Source: Marivivens donghaensis
Lineage (GTDB): Bacteria; Pseudomonadota; Alphaproteobacteria; Rhodobacterales; Rhodobacteraceae
DNA: 64,000 bases
NCBI RefSeq assembly: GCF_011806565.1
Contig: NZ_JAATOP010000007.1
Location: 124,001-188,000 of the forward strand
Direction of reading: 5' to 3'
Shown: positions 34,716 through 44,652 of the stretch, one piece after another
Layout of the letters: each line of letters starts with the position of its first letter
Numbering within the stretch: position 1 is the first letter of the stretch
Notes under the pieces: model-generated
What the model saw: the letters and a program-made list of their open reading frames with translations, nothing else
The model's database searches: none
What the model was told of the DNA's origin: nothing
Made by a program: the position numbers and the translations under genes

Positions 34716-35891
34716 ATGGTCGCGCCCTATGCAACCGATCCCACGAAAACCCGGGGACGTCTTTATCCCGAAGAAGAGAGCCATTTCCGCTCGCCATTCC
34801 AGCGTGACAGGGACCGCATTATTCATGCCAGCTCTTTCCGCAGGCTCAAGCACAAGACGCAAGTTTTTATCGAACACGAGGGCGATTATTTCCGCACACG
34901 GCTGACACACTCGATCGAAGTGGGGCAGGTCGGACGTACGATTGCAGGCACCCTCGGGCTCAATCAGGAACTGACCGAAGCGGTGGCCCTCGCGCACGAC
35001 CTCGGGCATCCGCCATTCGGCCACACGGGCGAAGATGCGCTTCATGAACTGATGGCGCCTTATGGCGGCTTCGATCACAACGCGCAGGCGATCCGCATCG
35101 TCACCAGCCTCGAACGGCATTACGCCGATTTCGACGGGCTCAACCTGACGTGGGAAACGCTCGAAGGCATCGCCAAGCATAACGGCCCCGTTACGGGCGA
35201 TATTCCGTGGGCGCTGGAAGCCTACAACAAGAAGCAGGATCTGGAGCTTCACACTCACGCCAGTGCCGAGGCTCAGGTTGCCGCGCTGTCCGACGACATC
35301 GCTTACAACAACCACGACCTGCACGACGGTCTGCGGGCCGAACTGTTCAGCACGGACGAACTGGCCGACCTGCCGATCCTCCACGAGTGCTGGGCGGAAG
35401 TGGACCGCAAGTACCCCGGTCTCAACTATTATCGCCGCCGCCACGAGGCGCTGCGCCGCTTCTTCGGTATCCTTGTCGAGGATGTCATCGCGGTCAGCTC
35501 GAAGAACCTCAAAGAGCTCGACGCGGCGTCTGTCGAAGAGGTGCGCCATGCGGGCCGCATGATGGTCCAGTTCAGCCCTGCGCTGTGGGAAGACCTCAAA
35601 GTCATCCGCAAGTTCCTGTTCCACCGCATGTACCGCCACCCCGCTGTGGTTGAAATGCGCAAGCACGTTACCGCGGCGGTCAAAGACCTGTTTCCGCTCT
35701 TCATGGCCGATCCGACGCATCTGCCGAAGCAGTGGCGCAAGGACGTCGCCGAAGTTCAGAGCGAAACGGAACTTGCCCGCATCGTCTGCGACTATATCTC
35801 CGGCATGACGGACCGCTTTGCGATCCAGGAACATGCGCGCCTCACGGGCTCGGACATTATCGAAAGGACTCGGGTCACGAATGTCGGTTGA
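34716..35891 (+). CDS. dgt: dGTPase-like deoxynucleotide triphosphohydrolase
   Basis: This 391-residue HD-domain protein of the dGTP triphosphohydrolase type 2 family has FRRLKHKTQVF, RTRLTHSIEVGQVGR (H of HD), ALAHDLGHPPFGHTGEDAL and DDIAYNNHDLHDGLR (second metal Asp). It removes triphosphate from dNTPs, balancing pools. It overlaps the antiporter gene by 11 bases. Confidence 0.93.
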   Translation: MVAPYATDPTKTRGRLYPEEESHFRSPFQRDRDRIIHASSFRRLKHKTQVFIEHEGDYFRTRLTHSIEVGQVGRTIAGTLGLNQELTEAVALAHDLGHPPFGHTGEDALHELMAPYGGFDHNAQAIRIVTSLERHYADFDGLNLTWETLEGIAKHNGPVTGDIPWALEAYNKKQDLELHTHASAEAQVAALSDDIAYNNHDLHDGLRAELFSTDELADLPILHECWAEVDRKYPGLNYYRRRHEALRRFFGILVEDVIAVSSKNLKELDAASVEEVRHAGRMMVQFSPALWEDLKVIRKFLFHRMYRHPAVVEMRKHVTAAVKDLFPLFMADPTHLPKQWRKDVAEVQSETELARIVCDYISGMTDRFAIQEHARLTGSDIIERTRVTNVG

Positions 35892-37809
35892 AACTGCTGC
35901 TGCGGAGGCGATGACGCCTATTATGGCCTTTGCACTGGTTGGCGCGCTTGGCGTCGGCTCGCAATGGCTTGCTTGGAGACTGAGGCTGCCCGCCATCGTG
36001 TTGATGCTGGCCGCCGGTCTGATCGTCGGACCCGCTACAGGCATTTTCGACCCATCACGGGACATCGGGCCGCTCATGAGCCCGATGATCTCTGTCGCGG
36101 TGGCCATCATCCTTTTCGAAGGCGGGATGACCCTGAACAAACGCTCGCTGTCGGATGCGGCAACGGGCGTGCGTCGACTTGTTTTCATCGGCGCGCCGCT
36201 CGGCTGGCTGACGTCCGCCATCGCTCTGCACTACGCGGCAGGGCTTGATTGGGAAACCTCGGCTGTGTTCGGCGGCATCATGATCGTGACAGGACCGACG
36301 GTGATCGCGCCGCTTCTTCGCACGGCACGTCTGCAAAAACGGCCTGCGAACCTGCTTCAGTGGGAAGCGATCCTGAACGACCCCATCGGCGCTCTCGCAG
36401 CGGTTCTGGCGTTCGAATTCGTGGTCGTCCGCCACTCTGCCGCCGAAGCGGACGGCGCGACGTTGGGCTTTATCCTCGGCCTCGGCTTCGCGATTGTCTT
36501 CGGTCTGGCCTGCGGTTTCGGTATCGCAGTGGCGTTCCGCCGCGCCTATGTGCCCGAATACATGAAGGTGCCGGTGCTGTTCACTGTGCTCCTCGGCTGT
36601 TTTGCTGTCTCCGAAACGCTGCTCCACGAAAGCGGCCTGCTGGCTGTCACACTGATGGGTGTCGTCGTCGCCAACGCAAAGCTGCAATCCTACGAAGAGT
36701 TGCGCCGTTTCAAGGAACACGCGACCATCCTGCTGGTGTCGGGCGTGTTTATCTTGCTGGCGGCGAACCTCGATTTCGATACGCTCGCGCGTCTGGATTG
36801 GACGGCGCTGTTGTTCATCCTCTCGGTTATCCTGATCGCACGCCCGCTGACCGTAATGACCTCACTGGCGTTTTCAGGCGTGCCGATCAAAGAGCGCGTC
36901 CTTGTTGCACTGACCGGCCCGCGCGGCGTGGTTCTGGTCGCTGTTGCCGGTCTCTTTGGTGAGCGCCTTCAGTCGATGGGACTGGAGGACGGTGCACTTG
37001 TCGGCCCGCTGGCATTCGCGCTGGTGGCGGCGACCGTGGTCCTCCACGGCTTCACGCTCGGTCCGCTTGCGCGCGCTCTTGGTCTGTCTGGTTCCGGTGC
37101 GGCTGGCGTCATCATCGTCGGCGGTTCCCGCTGGACCACGGCGCTCGGCGAAGCCGTTGACCGTGCGGGTGTTCCGGTGCTGGTCGCCGATCCGAACCAC
37201 GTGAACCTGCGGCTCGCTCGTACCGCCGGTCTGCCGACGTTCATGGGCGATATCCTGTCCGAAGCTGCCGAGGACCGTCTGGAATGGGTGGGCTATCAGA
37301 CCGTCGTCGCGGCGACGGACAACGATGCCTACAACACGCTGGTGGCCACTGACCTCGGCCCCGAATTCGGCCGCAACCAGACCTATCAGGTGCAGCGCGA
37401 AAAGAGCGAGATCGCCAACTACACGCTGCCGACAACGCTTGGCGGTATGCAGTTCGGCCCCGAAAAGACCCGCCGTGCGCTCGACGATATGATCGAGGAA
37501 GGCTGGACCTTCCGCGTGACCAAACTCAGCGAGGAATTCACGTTCGAGGACTGGCGCAATCGCCGCCCCGATGCCCACGTGATCGCCTATGTGCCTGCGG
37601 GCGAGGGGCCGGTGTTCGTGCGCAAGGACGAGCAGGTCAAAGCGACCGCCGGTGTGCAGATCATCTCCATGCTGCCGCCGGGAACGCTGGAAGGCGAAGC
37701 GAGCAAGAAGCGTCCGCACTTGCCTGACGACCTACCTGACCGCGCGGGAGCCGGTGAACGGAAGGGCGAGACCCCAAAGGATAAAGGCAATCAGCCCGCA
37801 AAGTCCTAA
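35881..37809 (+). CDS. cation/proton antiporter with C-terminal RCK (TrkA-N) domain
   Basis: This 642-residue membrane transporter of the CPA superfamily has about twelve hydrophobic segments in the first 400 residues, with GPATGIFDPS, ILFEGGMTLNKRSL and the ion-pair region TGPTVIAPLLRT / LNDPIGALAAV (ND pair). A NAD-binding RCK domain follows (GVIIVGGSRWTTALGEAV). The C-terminal tail is basic and hydrophilic. It exchanges Na+ or K+ for protons. The start at 35881 overlaps the end of dgt, so the pair is coupled. Confidence 0.9.
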   Translation: MSVETAAAEAMTPIMAFALVGALGVGSQWLAWRLRLPAIVLMLAAGLIVGPATGIFDPSRDIGPLMSPMISVAVAIILFEGGMTLNKRSLSDAATGVRRLVFIGAPLGWLTSAIALHYAAGLDWETSAVFGGIMIVTGPTVIAPLLRTARLQKRPANLLQWEAILNDPIGALAAVLAFEFVVVRHSAAEADGATLGFILGLGFAIVFGLACGFGIAVAFRRAYVPEYMKVPVLFTVLLGCFAVSETLLHESGLLAVTLMGVVVANAKLQSYEELRRFKEHATILLVSGVFILLAANLDFDTLARLDWTALLFILSVILIARPLTVMTSLAFSGVPIKERVLVALTGPRGVVLVAVAGLFGERLQSMGLEDGALVGPLAFALVAATVVLHGFTLGPLARALGLSGSGAAGVIIVGGSRWTTALGEAVDRAGVPVLVADPNHVNLRLARTAGLPTFMGDILSEAAEDRLEWVGYQTVVAATDNDAYNTLVATDLGPEFGRNQTYQVQREKSEIANYTLPTTLGGMQFGPEKTRRALDDMIEEGWTFRVTKLSEEFTFEDWRNRRPDAHVIAYVPAGEGPVFVRKDEQVKATAGVQIISMLPPGTLEGEASKKRPHLPDDLPDRAGAGERKGETPKDKGNQPAKS

Positions 37810-38778
37810 GTTGTAATAAAGATTGCTCGGCGCGCCGAATTCGGGCGCGCCGTCTGCCGCGACAACGGCGTCTGAAGCGCCGCTTGTGAAAATCGGATAA
37901 GCCCAGAGCAGAATGGCGACCGACAGCGCGATGGCGTGAAGCCATAGTTTGCTGTCATGCTTGTATCTCGCCGATTGCAGCGACCACCCCGCAAAGAACG
38001 CAAGCAGCGCGAACGCCTGTTGGGCAAAGTGGTGCGTCACGACCGTATATCCGCTGGGCAGCTGAGACGAGTGCATCGCCGCCATCCCAATTGCATCCGC
38101 ACCAAGCCCCGCCATAAGCATGAGCGCAACGCCGATAGTCAGGTGCGGCTCGTCGCGGCGATGCGGGTCGACGGTTACAATGGCGAGGAGGGTGAGTAGG
38201 ATGATCTGGGGCACGGCGAAGATGATCATCGCGAGATCCAGCGACGTCCGAAAAAAGAAGTAGGTGTAGAGCACCATCGCCCCGAAGATCGTCGCGACAA
38301 GGATATTCGCGCCGATGCGGTAGGGCTGCGAAATGCAGATCATCGAGGTCGACGCCAAGAGAAGCAGTGCCAGTGCAAGCGCGCGGCAGTATTCCTCTGC
38401 GCGGGCCATGACCTTGAGAAGGTGGTGCAGTCGCGGACCGAAGGCATCGGGGTTGAGCAGGGCGCTTGCTTGCCACGCCATGATGATCACGAACATCACC
38501 GATGCAACCCAAGCAGCGATTGCCCAGTATCGTCCCGAAGGTGATCCGTTTTCGGCGGCGACCGATGCGACGAACGCCGCAACTGCCATAATCAGCAGTG
38601 CAGCCGTTTCGCGTAGAAAGCCTGCGAGGATACCGGCGAGCCCGACCGGACTGGTGCCATGGGTCGCACTTGCCTGAAGAATAGGCTTTGACCAATCCAA
38701 GTGGATTTGCAGGTAAAGTACCTGCATGACGGCGCCAAAAGCGCAGAGGCCAACAAAAATTAACGACATACGACTCAT
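37732..38778 (-). CDS. polytopic membrane protein of unknown function
   Basis: This 348-residue very hydrophobic protein has about nine or ten membrane segments and few polar loops (for example SLIFVGLCAFGAVMQVLYLQ, LALALLLLASTSMICIS, ALMLMAGLGADAIGMAAMH). I do not recognise a family. It overlaps the 3' end of the antiporter gene by 78 bases in the opposite direction, unusual for this compact region. The start is at MSRMSLIFV (38778) or three codons later. Confidence 0.75.
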   Translation of the reverse strand: MSRMSLIFVGLCAFGAVMQVLYLQIHLDWSKPILQASATHGTSPVGLAGILAGFLRETAALLIMAVAAFVASVAAENGSPSGRYWAIAAWVASVMFVIIMAWQASALLNPDAFGPRLHHLLKVMARAEEYCRALALALLLLASTSMICISQPYRIGANILVATIFGAMVLYTYFFFRTSLDLAMIIFAVPQIILLTLLAIVTVDPHRRDEPHLTIGVALMLMAGLGADAIGMAAMHSSQLPSGYTVVTHHFAQQAFALLAFFAGWSLQSARYKHDSKLWLHAIALSVAILLWAYPIFTSGASDAVVAADGAPEFGAPSNLYYNLGLCGLIAFILWGLALPFTGSRAVR

Positions 38779-38896
38779 TACTCTACTACCATCAGGCGAA
38801 CCCGCCCCCCAACACAAGGGGGGTAATCCGGTGCGTGACCGTTGACGTTATGGTTTGCCGTGTTAAACCCGCCGCGAACTCCAGAGAGATAAAGAA

Positions 38897-40639
38897 ATGA
38901 ACCTGTTTTCCGATATCCGTGCGCTCGTGGTGGATTGCCTCGATGCCTTGGTCGCCGAAGGTGCGCTTCCCGAAGGGCTGGACTTTCAGAACGTCGCAGT
39001 AGAGCCGCCCCGTGATCCGCTTCACGGTGACATGGCGACCAACGCCGCGATGGTTCTTGCCAAGCCTGCCAAGATGAACCCGCGTCAGATCGCAGAAGCG
39101 CTTGCTGCCAAGCTGCTCGCTGATCCGCGTATCACCATCGCCGAAGTCGCAGGCCCCGGCTTCCTGAACATGCGCCTCGATGGTTCGGTCTGGCAGGGTG
39201 TCGTCAAAACCGCGCTCTCGGACGCTGGCTTCGGCCAGTCGGAACTGGGCAAGGGCAAGAAGGTCAACGTTGAATACGTGTCGGCAAACCCGACCGGCCC
39301 GATGCACGTCGGCCATACCCGCGGCGCCGTTTTCGGTGACGCGCTGGCATCGCTGCTGGCCTATGCGGGCTACGATGTGACCCGCGAATACTACATCAAC
39401 GATGGCGGCGCGCAGGTCGACGTTCTGGCGCGTTCGGCGTTCGAGCGTTACCGCGAGGCGAACGGTCTGGAGCCGGAAATTGCCGAAGGTCTCTATCCGG
39501 GTGACTACCTCATTCCGGTCGGTGAGGCGCTGAAGGAAAAGTTCGGCGACAGCCTCCTCGACAAGCCCGAAGCCGAATGGCTGCCCGAGATCCGCGAAAT
39601 CGCGACCGAAGCGATGATGGAAATGATCCGCGGCGACCTCGCGTCGCTGGGTGTGAAGATGGATGTCTTCTCGTCGGAGAAAGCCCTCTACGGCACCGGC
39701 AAGATCGAAAGCGCCATTGAAAAGCTGCGCGGCGACGGCCTGATCTACGAAGGCGTTCTGGAGCCGCCGAAAGGCAAGGTGCCGGAAGACTGGGAGCCGC
39801 GCGAGCAGACGCTCTTCAAGTCGTCCGAATTCGGCGATGACGTCGACCGTCCTGTGAAAAAGTCAGACGGCTCGTGGACCTACTTCGCCCCCGATATCGC
39901 GTACCACTTCGACAAGTGCGAGCGCGGCTTCGACATGCTGATCGACATCTTCGGTGCCGACCACGGTGGCTACGTGAAGCGTATGAAGGCGGCCGTTTCG
40001 GCGCTGTCGAACAACCGCGTTCCGCTCGACATCAAGCTGATCCAACTGGTGAAGCTGTTCAAGAACGGCGAGCCGTTCAAGATGTCGAAGCGTGCAGGTA
40101 CCTTCGTCACCCTGCGTGACGTGGTCGAGCAGGCGGGTGCCGACGTGACCCGTTTCCACATGCTGACCCGCAAGAACGACGCGCCGCTGGACTTCGACTT
40201 CGACAAAGTGCTCGAACAGTCGAAGGACAACCCCGTCTTCTACGTGCAGTACGCCAACGCCCGTATCAATTCGGTCGTGGGTAAGGCCAAGGACGCTGGC
40301 ATCGACGTTTCGGACGCCGCGCTGCAATCTGCCGACCTGAACCTCGCGTCGAGCGAAGCTGAAACCGCCGTTGCCAAAAAGCTGGCCGAATGGCCGCGTC
40401 TGGTAGAGATCGCAGCGAAGGGGCAGGAGCCTCACCGCATCGCGTTCTACCTTTATGAACTGGCGTCGGAATTCCACGGTCTGTGGAACAAGGGGAACGA
40501 CGATACCTCCCTGCGTTTCTTGCAGGATGACAACATTGCCGCATCGCAAGCGAAAATTGCGCTCATCCGTGCAGTAGAGGTTGTTATTGCATCGGGCTTG
40601 GGTATCTTGGGCGTCGTACCGGCGAAAGAGATGCGATAA
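38897..40639 (+). CDS. argS: arginyl-tRNA synthetase
   Basis: This 580-residue class I synthetase charges tRNA-Arg. The HIGH-like motif is [20 protein letters not shown], and the KMSKS-like motif is [18 protein letters not shown]. The N-terminal tRNA-binding extension ([15 protein letters not shown]) and the C-terminal anticodon domain are both present. A possible promoter TTGACG (38842-38847) with TTAAAC downstream at 15-base spacing precedes it. It heads the argS-SPOR-scpAB group. Confidence 0.97.
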   Translation: MNLFSDIRALVVDCLDALVAEGALPEGLDFQNVAVEPPRDPLHGDMATNAAMVLAKPAKMNPRQIAEALAAKLLADPRITIAEVAGPGFLNMRLDGSVWQGVVKTALSDAGFGQSELGKGKKVNVEYVSANPTGPMHVGHTRGAVFGDALASLLAYAGYDVTREYYINDGGAQVDVLARSAFERYREANGLEPEIAEGLYPGDYLIPVGEALKEKFGDSLLDKPEAEWLPEIREIATEAMMEMIRGDLASLGVKMDVFSSEKALYGTGKIESAIEKLRGDGLIYEGVLEPPKGKVPEDWEPREQTLFKSSEFGDDVDRPVKKSDGSWTYFAPDIAYHFDKCERGFDMLIDIFGADHGGYVKRMKAAVSALSNNRVPLDIKLIQLVKLFKNGEPFKMSKRAGTFVTLRDVVEQAGADVTRFHMLTRKNDAPLDFDFDKVLEQSKDNPVFYVQYANARINSVVGKAKDAGIDVSDAALQSADLNLASSEAETAVAKKLAEWPRLVEIAAKGQEPHRIAFYLYELASEFHGLWNKGNDDTSLRFLQDDNIAASQAKIALIRAVEVVIASGLGILGVVPAKEMR

Positions 40640-40709
40640 CGCACGCCGCCGGCCGAGCAGGCAACCCCGATGAAGCCCCGACATTGCACGTGGGCGCAAT
40701 GAGGTAAAG

Positions 40710-41678
40710 ATGGCGACGTATTCCGACCTGAATGCGCCCCAAGGGCGGACTCCGAATGTAAGTCAAATTCTGAGTAAGGTCGGTGCCTTGTCCTCCGTGG
40801 CCCTTGTCGTCGTGATCGGCGTCTGGGGCTACCAGCTTGTCCAGAAAGATGCGCAGGGCGTTCCGGTGGTACGCGCCACCGAGGGCCCTATGCGCATCGC
40901 TCCTGCGGATCCCGAAGGCGATATCGCGCCGCACAAGGGGCTCTCGGTCAATGCGATCGCGGGCCTTGGCGGTGCCGTTGCGCCTGAAACGTCCTCGACC
41001 CTCTATCTAGCCCCGCCGACTGTCGGCCTGACGATGGACGACCTGCGCGCCATGCCGACGGCAGAGCAGGGCGAAGTCCTCGCCGAAGGTGTCGATGCCA
41101 ATTCGCCCGCTCCCGAAGTTCGCGAAATCGCGCTGCCGTCCGAAGATGGCGAAGTGCCTGACGATGCGATTGCCGCGCTGGCCGATGCGCTGGCTGCCGG
41201 TATCTCTCCGCTCGTGAAGATCGAAACCGATACGCCGCCTGTGGCGACTGCTGTGAACGGCGTGTCGAGCGAGATCATCGCTGACATCGTTCCCGCCTCT
41301 GTCCCTGGTGTGCGCGACGCACCGCGCCCGATCATGCGCCCGGGTACGCTGGCCGCTGCAGCGCGCCGCCCGATGCCTGCCGCTGATCTGCCGACCGATG
41401 CAAACGTCACCACGACCCCGATCCCCGTCGGCACGAACCTCGCGCAGCTTGGCGCCTTCGATGCGCCCGAAGTCGCGGCGCAAGAGTGGGTCACATTCAA
41501 CCAGCGGTATCCCGAATTGCTGGCCGGTAAGGAGCGCCTGATCCTACAGGCCGAACGCGCGGGCAAGACGTTCTACCGTCTGCGCGCTGCGAACTTTACC
41601 GATCTGTCCGATGCGCGCCGTTTCTGTGCTGCCATTCAGGCGGAAGGCCCCGATTGCGTCCCTGTCGTCGTCCGCTAA
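40710..41678 (+). CDS. SPOR domain protein
   Basis: This 322-residue protein has one membrane segment near residues 28-45 (VGALSSVALVVVIGVWGYQLV), a long low-complexity periplasmic linker rich in Ala, Pro and acidic residues, and a C-terminal SPOR domain (GTNLAQLGAFDAPEVAAQEW ... RFCAAIQAEGPDCVPVVV). SPOR domains bind denuded peptidoglycan at the division site. It follows argS and precedes scpA. Confidence 0.9.
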   Translation: MATYSDLNAPQGRTPNVSQILSKVGALSSVALVVVIGVWGYQLVQKDAQGVPVVRATEGPMRIAPADPEGDIAPHKGLSVNAIAGLGGAVAPETSSTLYLAPPTVGLTMDDLRAMPTAEQGEVLAEGVDANSPAPEVREIALPSEDGEVPDDAIAALADALAAGISPLVKIETDTPPVATAVNGVSSEIIADIVPASVPGVRDAPRPIMRPGTLAAAARRPMPAADLPTDANVTTTPIPVGTNLAQLGAFDAPEVAAQEWVTFNQRYPELLAGKERLILQAERAGKTFYRLRAANFTDLSDARRFCAAIQAEGPDCVPVVVR

Positions 41679-41755
41679 GGCCGCGCTGACCGCCTGACCG
41701 TTGACATCCGCGCGCCGGATGCGGAACCTGAGGCGTTGGCGGAACAAGGGTCGTT

Positions 41756-42547
41756 ATGTCCGATCTTTTCGAAGAAGATAAAATGAGCGTCTCCGACCGC
41801 ATTGCTGCGGAAGCGCTCATTGTGGATGTCGGATCGTTCGAAGGCCCGCTCGACCTTCTTCTGACGCTGGCACGCACGCAAAAGGTCGACCTGCGGCAGA
41901 TTTCGATGCTCGCGCTGGCCGAACAGTATCTCGCTTTTGTCGAAAAAGCCCGCGAGTTACGGCTTGAGCTTGCCGCCGACTACCTCGTGATGGCGTCGTG
42001 GCTGGCGTTCCTGAAATCGCGCCTTCTGCTTCCGCCCGATCCGACCGAAGACGGCCCGTCCGGTGAAGAGCTTGCAGCGCACCTCGCGTTCCAGCTTGAA
42101 AGGCTGCAAGCCATGCGGGACTCTGCGGCCAAGCTGATGGCGCGGGACCAGAAGGGACGTGATTTCTTCGTTCGCGGTATCCCCGAGGATGTCGAACGCG
42201 TCCGAACCGTTCGCTATACCGCGACGCTGCTCGACCTCATGCAGGGCTACGCCCGCATCCGCACTCGCGACGATTTCCGCCCGTTCGTGTTTGACCGCGA
42301 ACATGTCGACACACTCGAACGTGCGCTTGAACGGATGCGTCCGCTGATCGGTTATGCCCGCGAATGGACCCAGCTTGCGCAGTATATGCCCGACGGTTGG
42401 GAGCAGGATAAAATGCGAACGCGTTCGTCCACCGCCGCGACCTTTGCCGCAGCACTGGAGCTGGCCAAGGAAGGCCGCATCGACATCCGGCAGGGCGAGA
42501 CCTTTGCGCCGATCCAGATCCGCAGAAAGAACAGGACCGATGACTGA
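41756..42547 (+). CDS. scpA: segregation and condensation protein ScpA
   Basis: This 263-residue kleisin subunit joins the SMC ATPase heads in chromosome condensation. The N-terminal FEGPLDLLLTLARTQKVDL and ISMLALAEQYLAFVEKARELRLELAADYLVMASWLAFLKSR are characteristic. The C-terminal part ends in a winged helix. It overlaps scpB by eight bases. The usual beta-hexosaminidase gene (nagZ) between the SPOR gene and scpA is absent here. Confidence 0.95.
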   Translation: MSDLFEEDKMSVSDRIAAEALIVDVGSFEGPLDLLLTLARTQKVDLRQISMLALAEQYLAFVEKARELRLELAADYLVMASWLAFLKSRLLLPPDPTEDGPSGEELAAHLAFQLERLQAMRDSAAKLMARDQKGRDFFVRGIPEDVERVRTVRYTATLLDLMQGYARIRTRDDFRPFVFDREHVDTLERALERMRPLIGYAREWTQLAQYMPDGWEQDKMRTRSSTAATFAAALELAKEGRIDIRQGETFAPIQIRRKNRTDD

Positions 42548-43193
42548 CACCACCGAAGACCCCAGCCTGTTCGAAGCGCCGACCGAAGGCGAGCAGGAGC
42601 GCATGGTTGAAGCCATCCTCTTTGCCAGTGCCGACCCGATTTCCCTGCGCGAACTCGCCGACCGGATGCCCCACGGCTGTGAGCCTGGGCGGGCTATTGA
42701 TACGCTACAAAAGCGCTATGAAGGGCGCGGGTTCCGGCTGGTCAAGGTCGGTGACGCTTGGGCGTTCCGTACCGCACCGGATCTGGCCTATCTGATGCAG
42801 AAAGAGACGGTCGAGGTCCGCAAACTCAGCCGCGCCGCTATCGAAACGCTCGCGATTGTTGCGTACCATCAACCAGTCACTCGCGCCGAGATCGAAGAAA
42901 TCCGCGGGGTTTCCGTGTCGCGCGGCACGCTCGACCAGTTGATCGAGATGGACTGGATCAAGCTCGGTCGCCGCAAGATGACGCCGGGCCGTCCGGTGAC
43001 GTTCCTCGTGACGCAAGAATTCCTCGACCACTTCGGGCTGGAAAGCGCGCGTGACCTGCCGGGGATCAAGGAACTGCGCGCTGCGGGCCTTCTCGATAAT
43101 CGCCTCCCGCCGGGGCGCGAGGTCACGGGCAATCAGGACGACGATGAAGACGAGGATGACGACGATCAGGTCGAAATGTTCGACGAGGATTGA
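42540..43193 (+). CDS. scpB: segregation and condensation protein ScpB
   Basis: This 217-residue winged-helix protein works with ScpA and SMC. It has MVEAILFASADPISLRELADRMP at the N-terminus and SRAAIETLAIVAYHQPVTRAEIEEIRGV with VTFLVTQEFLDHFGLESARDLPGI, the standard ScpB core, and a very acidic C-terminal tail (DDDEDEDDDDQVEMFDED). It starts inside the 3' end of scpA, so it is translationally coupled. Confidence 0.95.
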   Translation: MTDTTEDPSLFEAPTEGEQERMVEAILFASADPISLRELADRMPHGCEPGRAIDTLQKRYEGRGFRLVKVGDAWAFRTAPDLAYLMQKETVEVRKLSRAAIETLAIVAYHQPVTRAEIEEIRGVSVSRGTLDQLIEMDWIKLGRRKMTPGRPVTFLVTQEFLDHFGLESARDLPGIKELRAAGLLDNRLPPGREVTGNQDDDEDEDDDDQVEMFDED

Positions 43194-43235
43194 TCGCCGC
43201 CTGCGCGATCTTACGTCATGGGGCAGGAGGCTCCG

Positions 43236-43430
43236 ATGGACCTAGCCAGACTGATTAACCTGCTGATCCGCACGCTGAACCGTCGCGGTGTGATCCGCGA
43301 CATTCACAACAAAACGACGGGCAACAAGAATCGCACGCCCGCCGAGCGCGCGCGGTCGCAGCAGATCAACCAGACAATGCGCAAAGGGCTGCGGGCGATG
43401 CGTCTGCTCGCCCGCTTTGGCCGTTTCTAG
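43236..43430 (+). CDS. small basic protein downstream of scpB
   Basis: This 64-residue protein (MDLARLINLLIRTLNRRGVI) has a strongly basic composition and helical periodicity. The AGGAGG five bases before the ATG at 43236 favours this start over an in-frame ATG at 43218. It follows scpB by 42 bases and overlaps the end of the convergent P450 gene by four bases. I recognise no domain; it may be a nucleic-acid-associated protein. Confidence 0.65.
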   Translation: MDLARLINLLIRTLNRRGVIRDIHNKTTGNKNRTPAERARSQQINQTMRKGLRAMRLLARFGRF

Positions 43431-44593
43431 CCCTTCGTCACCATCAGGCTGTCGAGCCCGTGGAAATGGAACACGTTTGCGTATTGTGGCTCGCCTGCGA
43501 GCTTCAGCGCGGGTAGGCGGTCGAAGAGCACCCCCATTGCGACCTTGAGTTCCAGACGGGCCAGCGGCGCACCGACGCAGAAATGGATGCCGCCGCCGAA
43601 GCTGGTGTTCGTCGGACCTTTGCGCTCGGGATCGAAGGTGTTCGGATCCGTGTATGCCGCCGGATCGCGGTTCGCGGCGCCGAGCAGGCATCCGAACATC
43701 TGGCCGCGCTTTAGCTCGTGGCCAAAGACAGTGATGTCCTCGTAAACCCATCGGGTGAACATATGCAGCGGCGGGTCGAAGCGGATGATCTCTTCGACGC
43801 TGGCATCGGTGATCTCTGTAACCCCGCGCTCCAACATGGTTTTGACACCGTTGCCCATCGTGTGAACGGTCGCCTCGTGGCCTGCGTTCAGCAGCAGGAT
43901 AACGGTCGTGACCAGCTCGTCGGTGGAGAGCTTCTCGCCTTCCTCCTCTGCTGCGATCAGTTCCGACAGCAGGTCGTTCGCGGGTGCCTTACGGCGGGCC
44001 TCGATATAGCCGACGATGAACTCGCGGAACTCGGTCGAGGCTTTGGCGGCCGCGTCCTCGACCTCGCGCGTGCGGCGGGCCTGATACATCGCGACCATGT
44101 CGTTCGACCAGCGCAGCAGATCATCGGCGCGGTCCTCCGGCACGCCGAGCAGGCGGCAAATCACCACGACGGGGATCGGGCGGCAGAACGCGTCAATCAG
44201 GTCGAACGGCTCATCAGGAAATCGGTCGATAAGCTCGTTTGACAGCTCCTCGATATCGCCTGCAAGCGACGCGATCCGGCGCGAGGTGAACGCCCGCAGA
44301 ACAAGGCTCCGCAAACGCTTGTGACGGGGCGCTTCCAGCTCCAGCATCGAATGCGCGTCGATGTCGTAGAACGGTTTGAGATGCGGCGGGATCGGCGTGG
44401 CCTTTTCGGGCGGGATTTCACGCCCCAGACGGCGGTCTTTCAGAAGCGCCGAAACTGCTTCATGCGAGACGGCGCAAACCATCTGGTAATCGTCCCAGTA
44501 GAACAGGTCTCCGGCAGCGCGCACGGAGTCGTAAAACGGGTAGGGATTCTGGACAAAGGCGGGGTCGGTCGGGGACTGCTGGAAGTGCTTCAT
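43427..44593 (-). CDS. cytochrome P450
   Basis: This 388-residue soluble bacterial P450 has the oxygen-binding helix LLLNAGHEATVHTMG (AGxE), the meander DPERKGPTNTSFG and the heme-ligand loop FGGGIHFCVGAPLARLELK. Electron donors (ferredoxin and reductase) are not adjacent, and the substrate is unknown. The start MKHFQQSPTDPAFV at 44593 is chosen over an upstream ATG. It is divergent from dctB. Confidence 0.92.
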   Translation of the reverse strand: MKHFQQSPTDPAFVQNPYPFYDSVRAAGDLFYWDDYQMVCAVSHEAVSALLKDRRLGREIPPEKATPIPPHLKPFYDIDAHSMLELEAPRHKRLRSLVLRAFTSRRIASLAGDIEELSNELIDRFPDEPFDLIDAFCRPIPVVVICRLLGVPEDRADDLLRWSNDMVAMYQARRTREVEDAAAKASTEFREFIVGYIEARRKAPANDLLSELIAAEEEGEKLSTDELVTTVILLLNAGHEATVHTMGNGVKTMLERGVTEITDASVEEIIRFDPPLHMFTRWVYEDITVFGHELKRGQMFGCLLGAANRDPAAYTDPNTFDPERKGPTNTSFGGGIHFCVGAPLARLELKVAMGVLFDRLPALKLAGEPQYANVFHFHGLDSLMVTKG

Positions 44594-44652
44594 GCGCGGA
44601 AGTTGCCCGTCCGCTCTGGTCAACGCAAGGGGACAGTCTGTATGTTCGCGAA

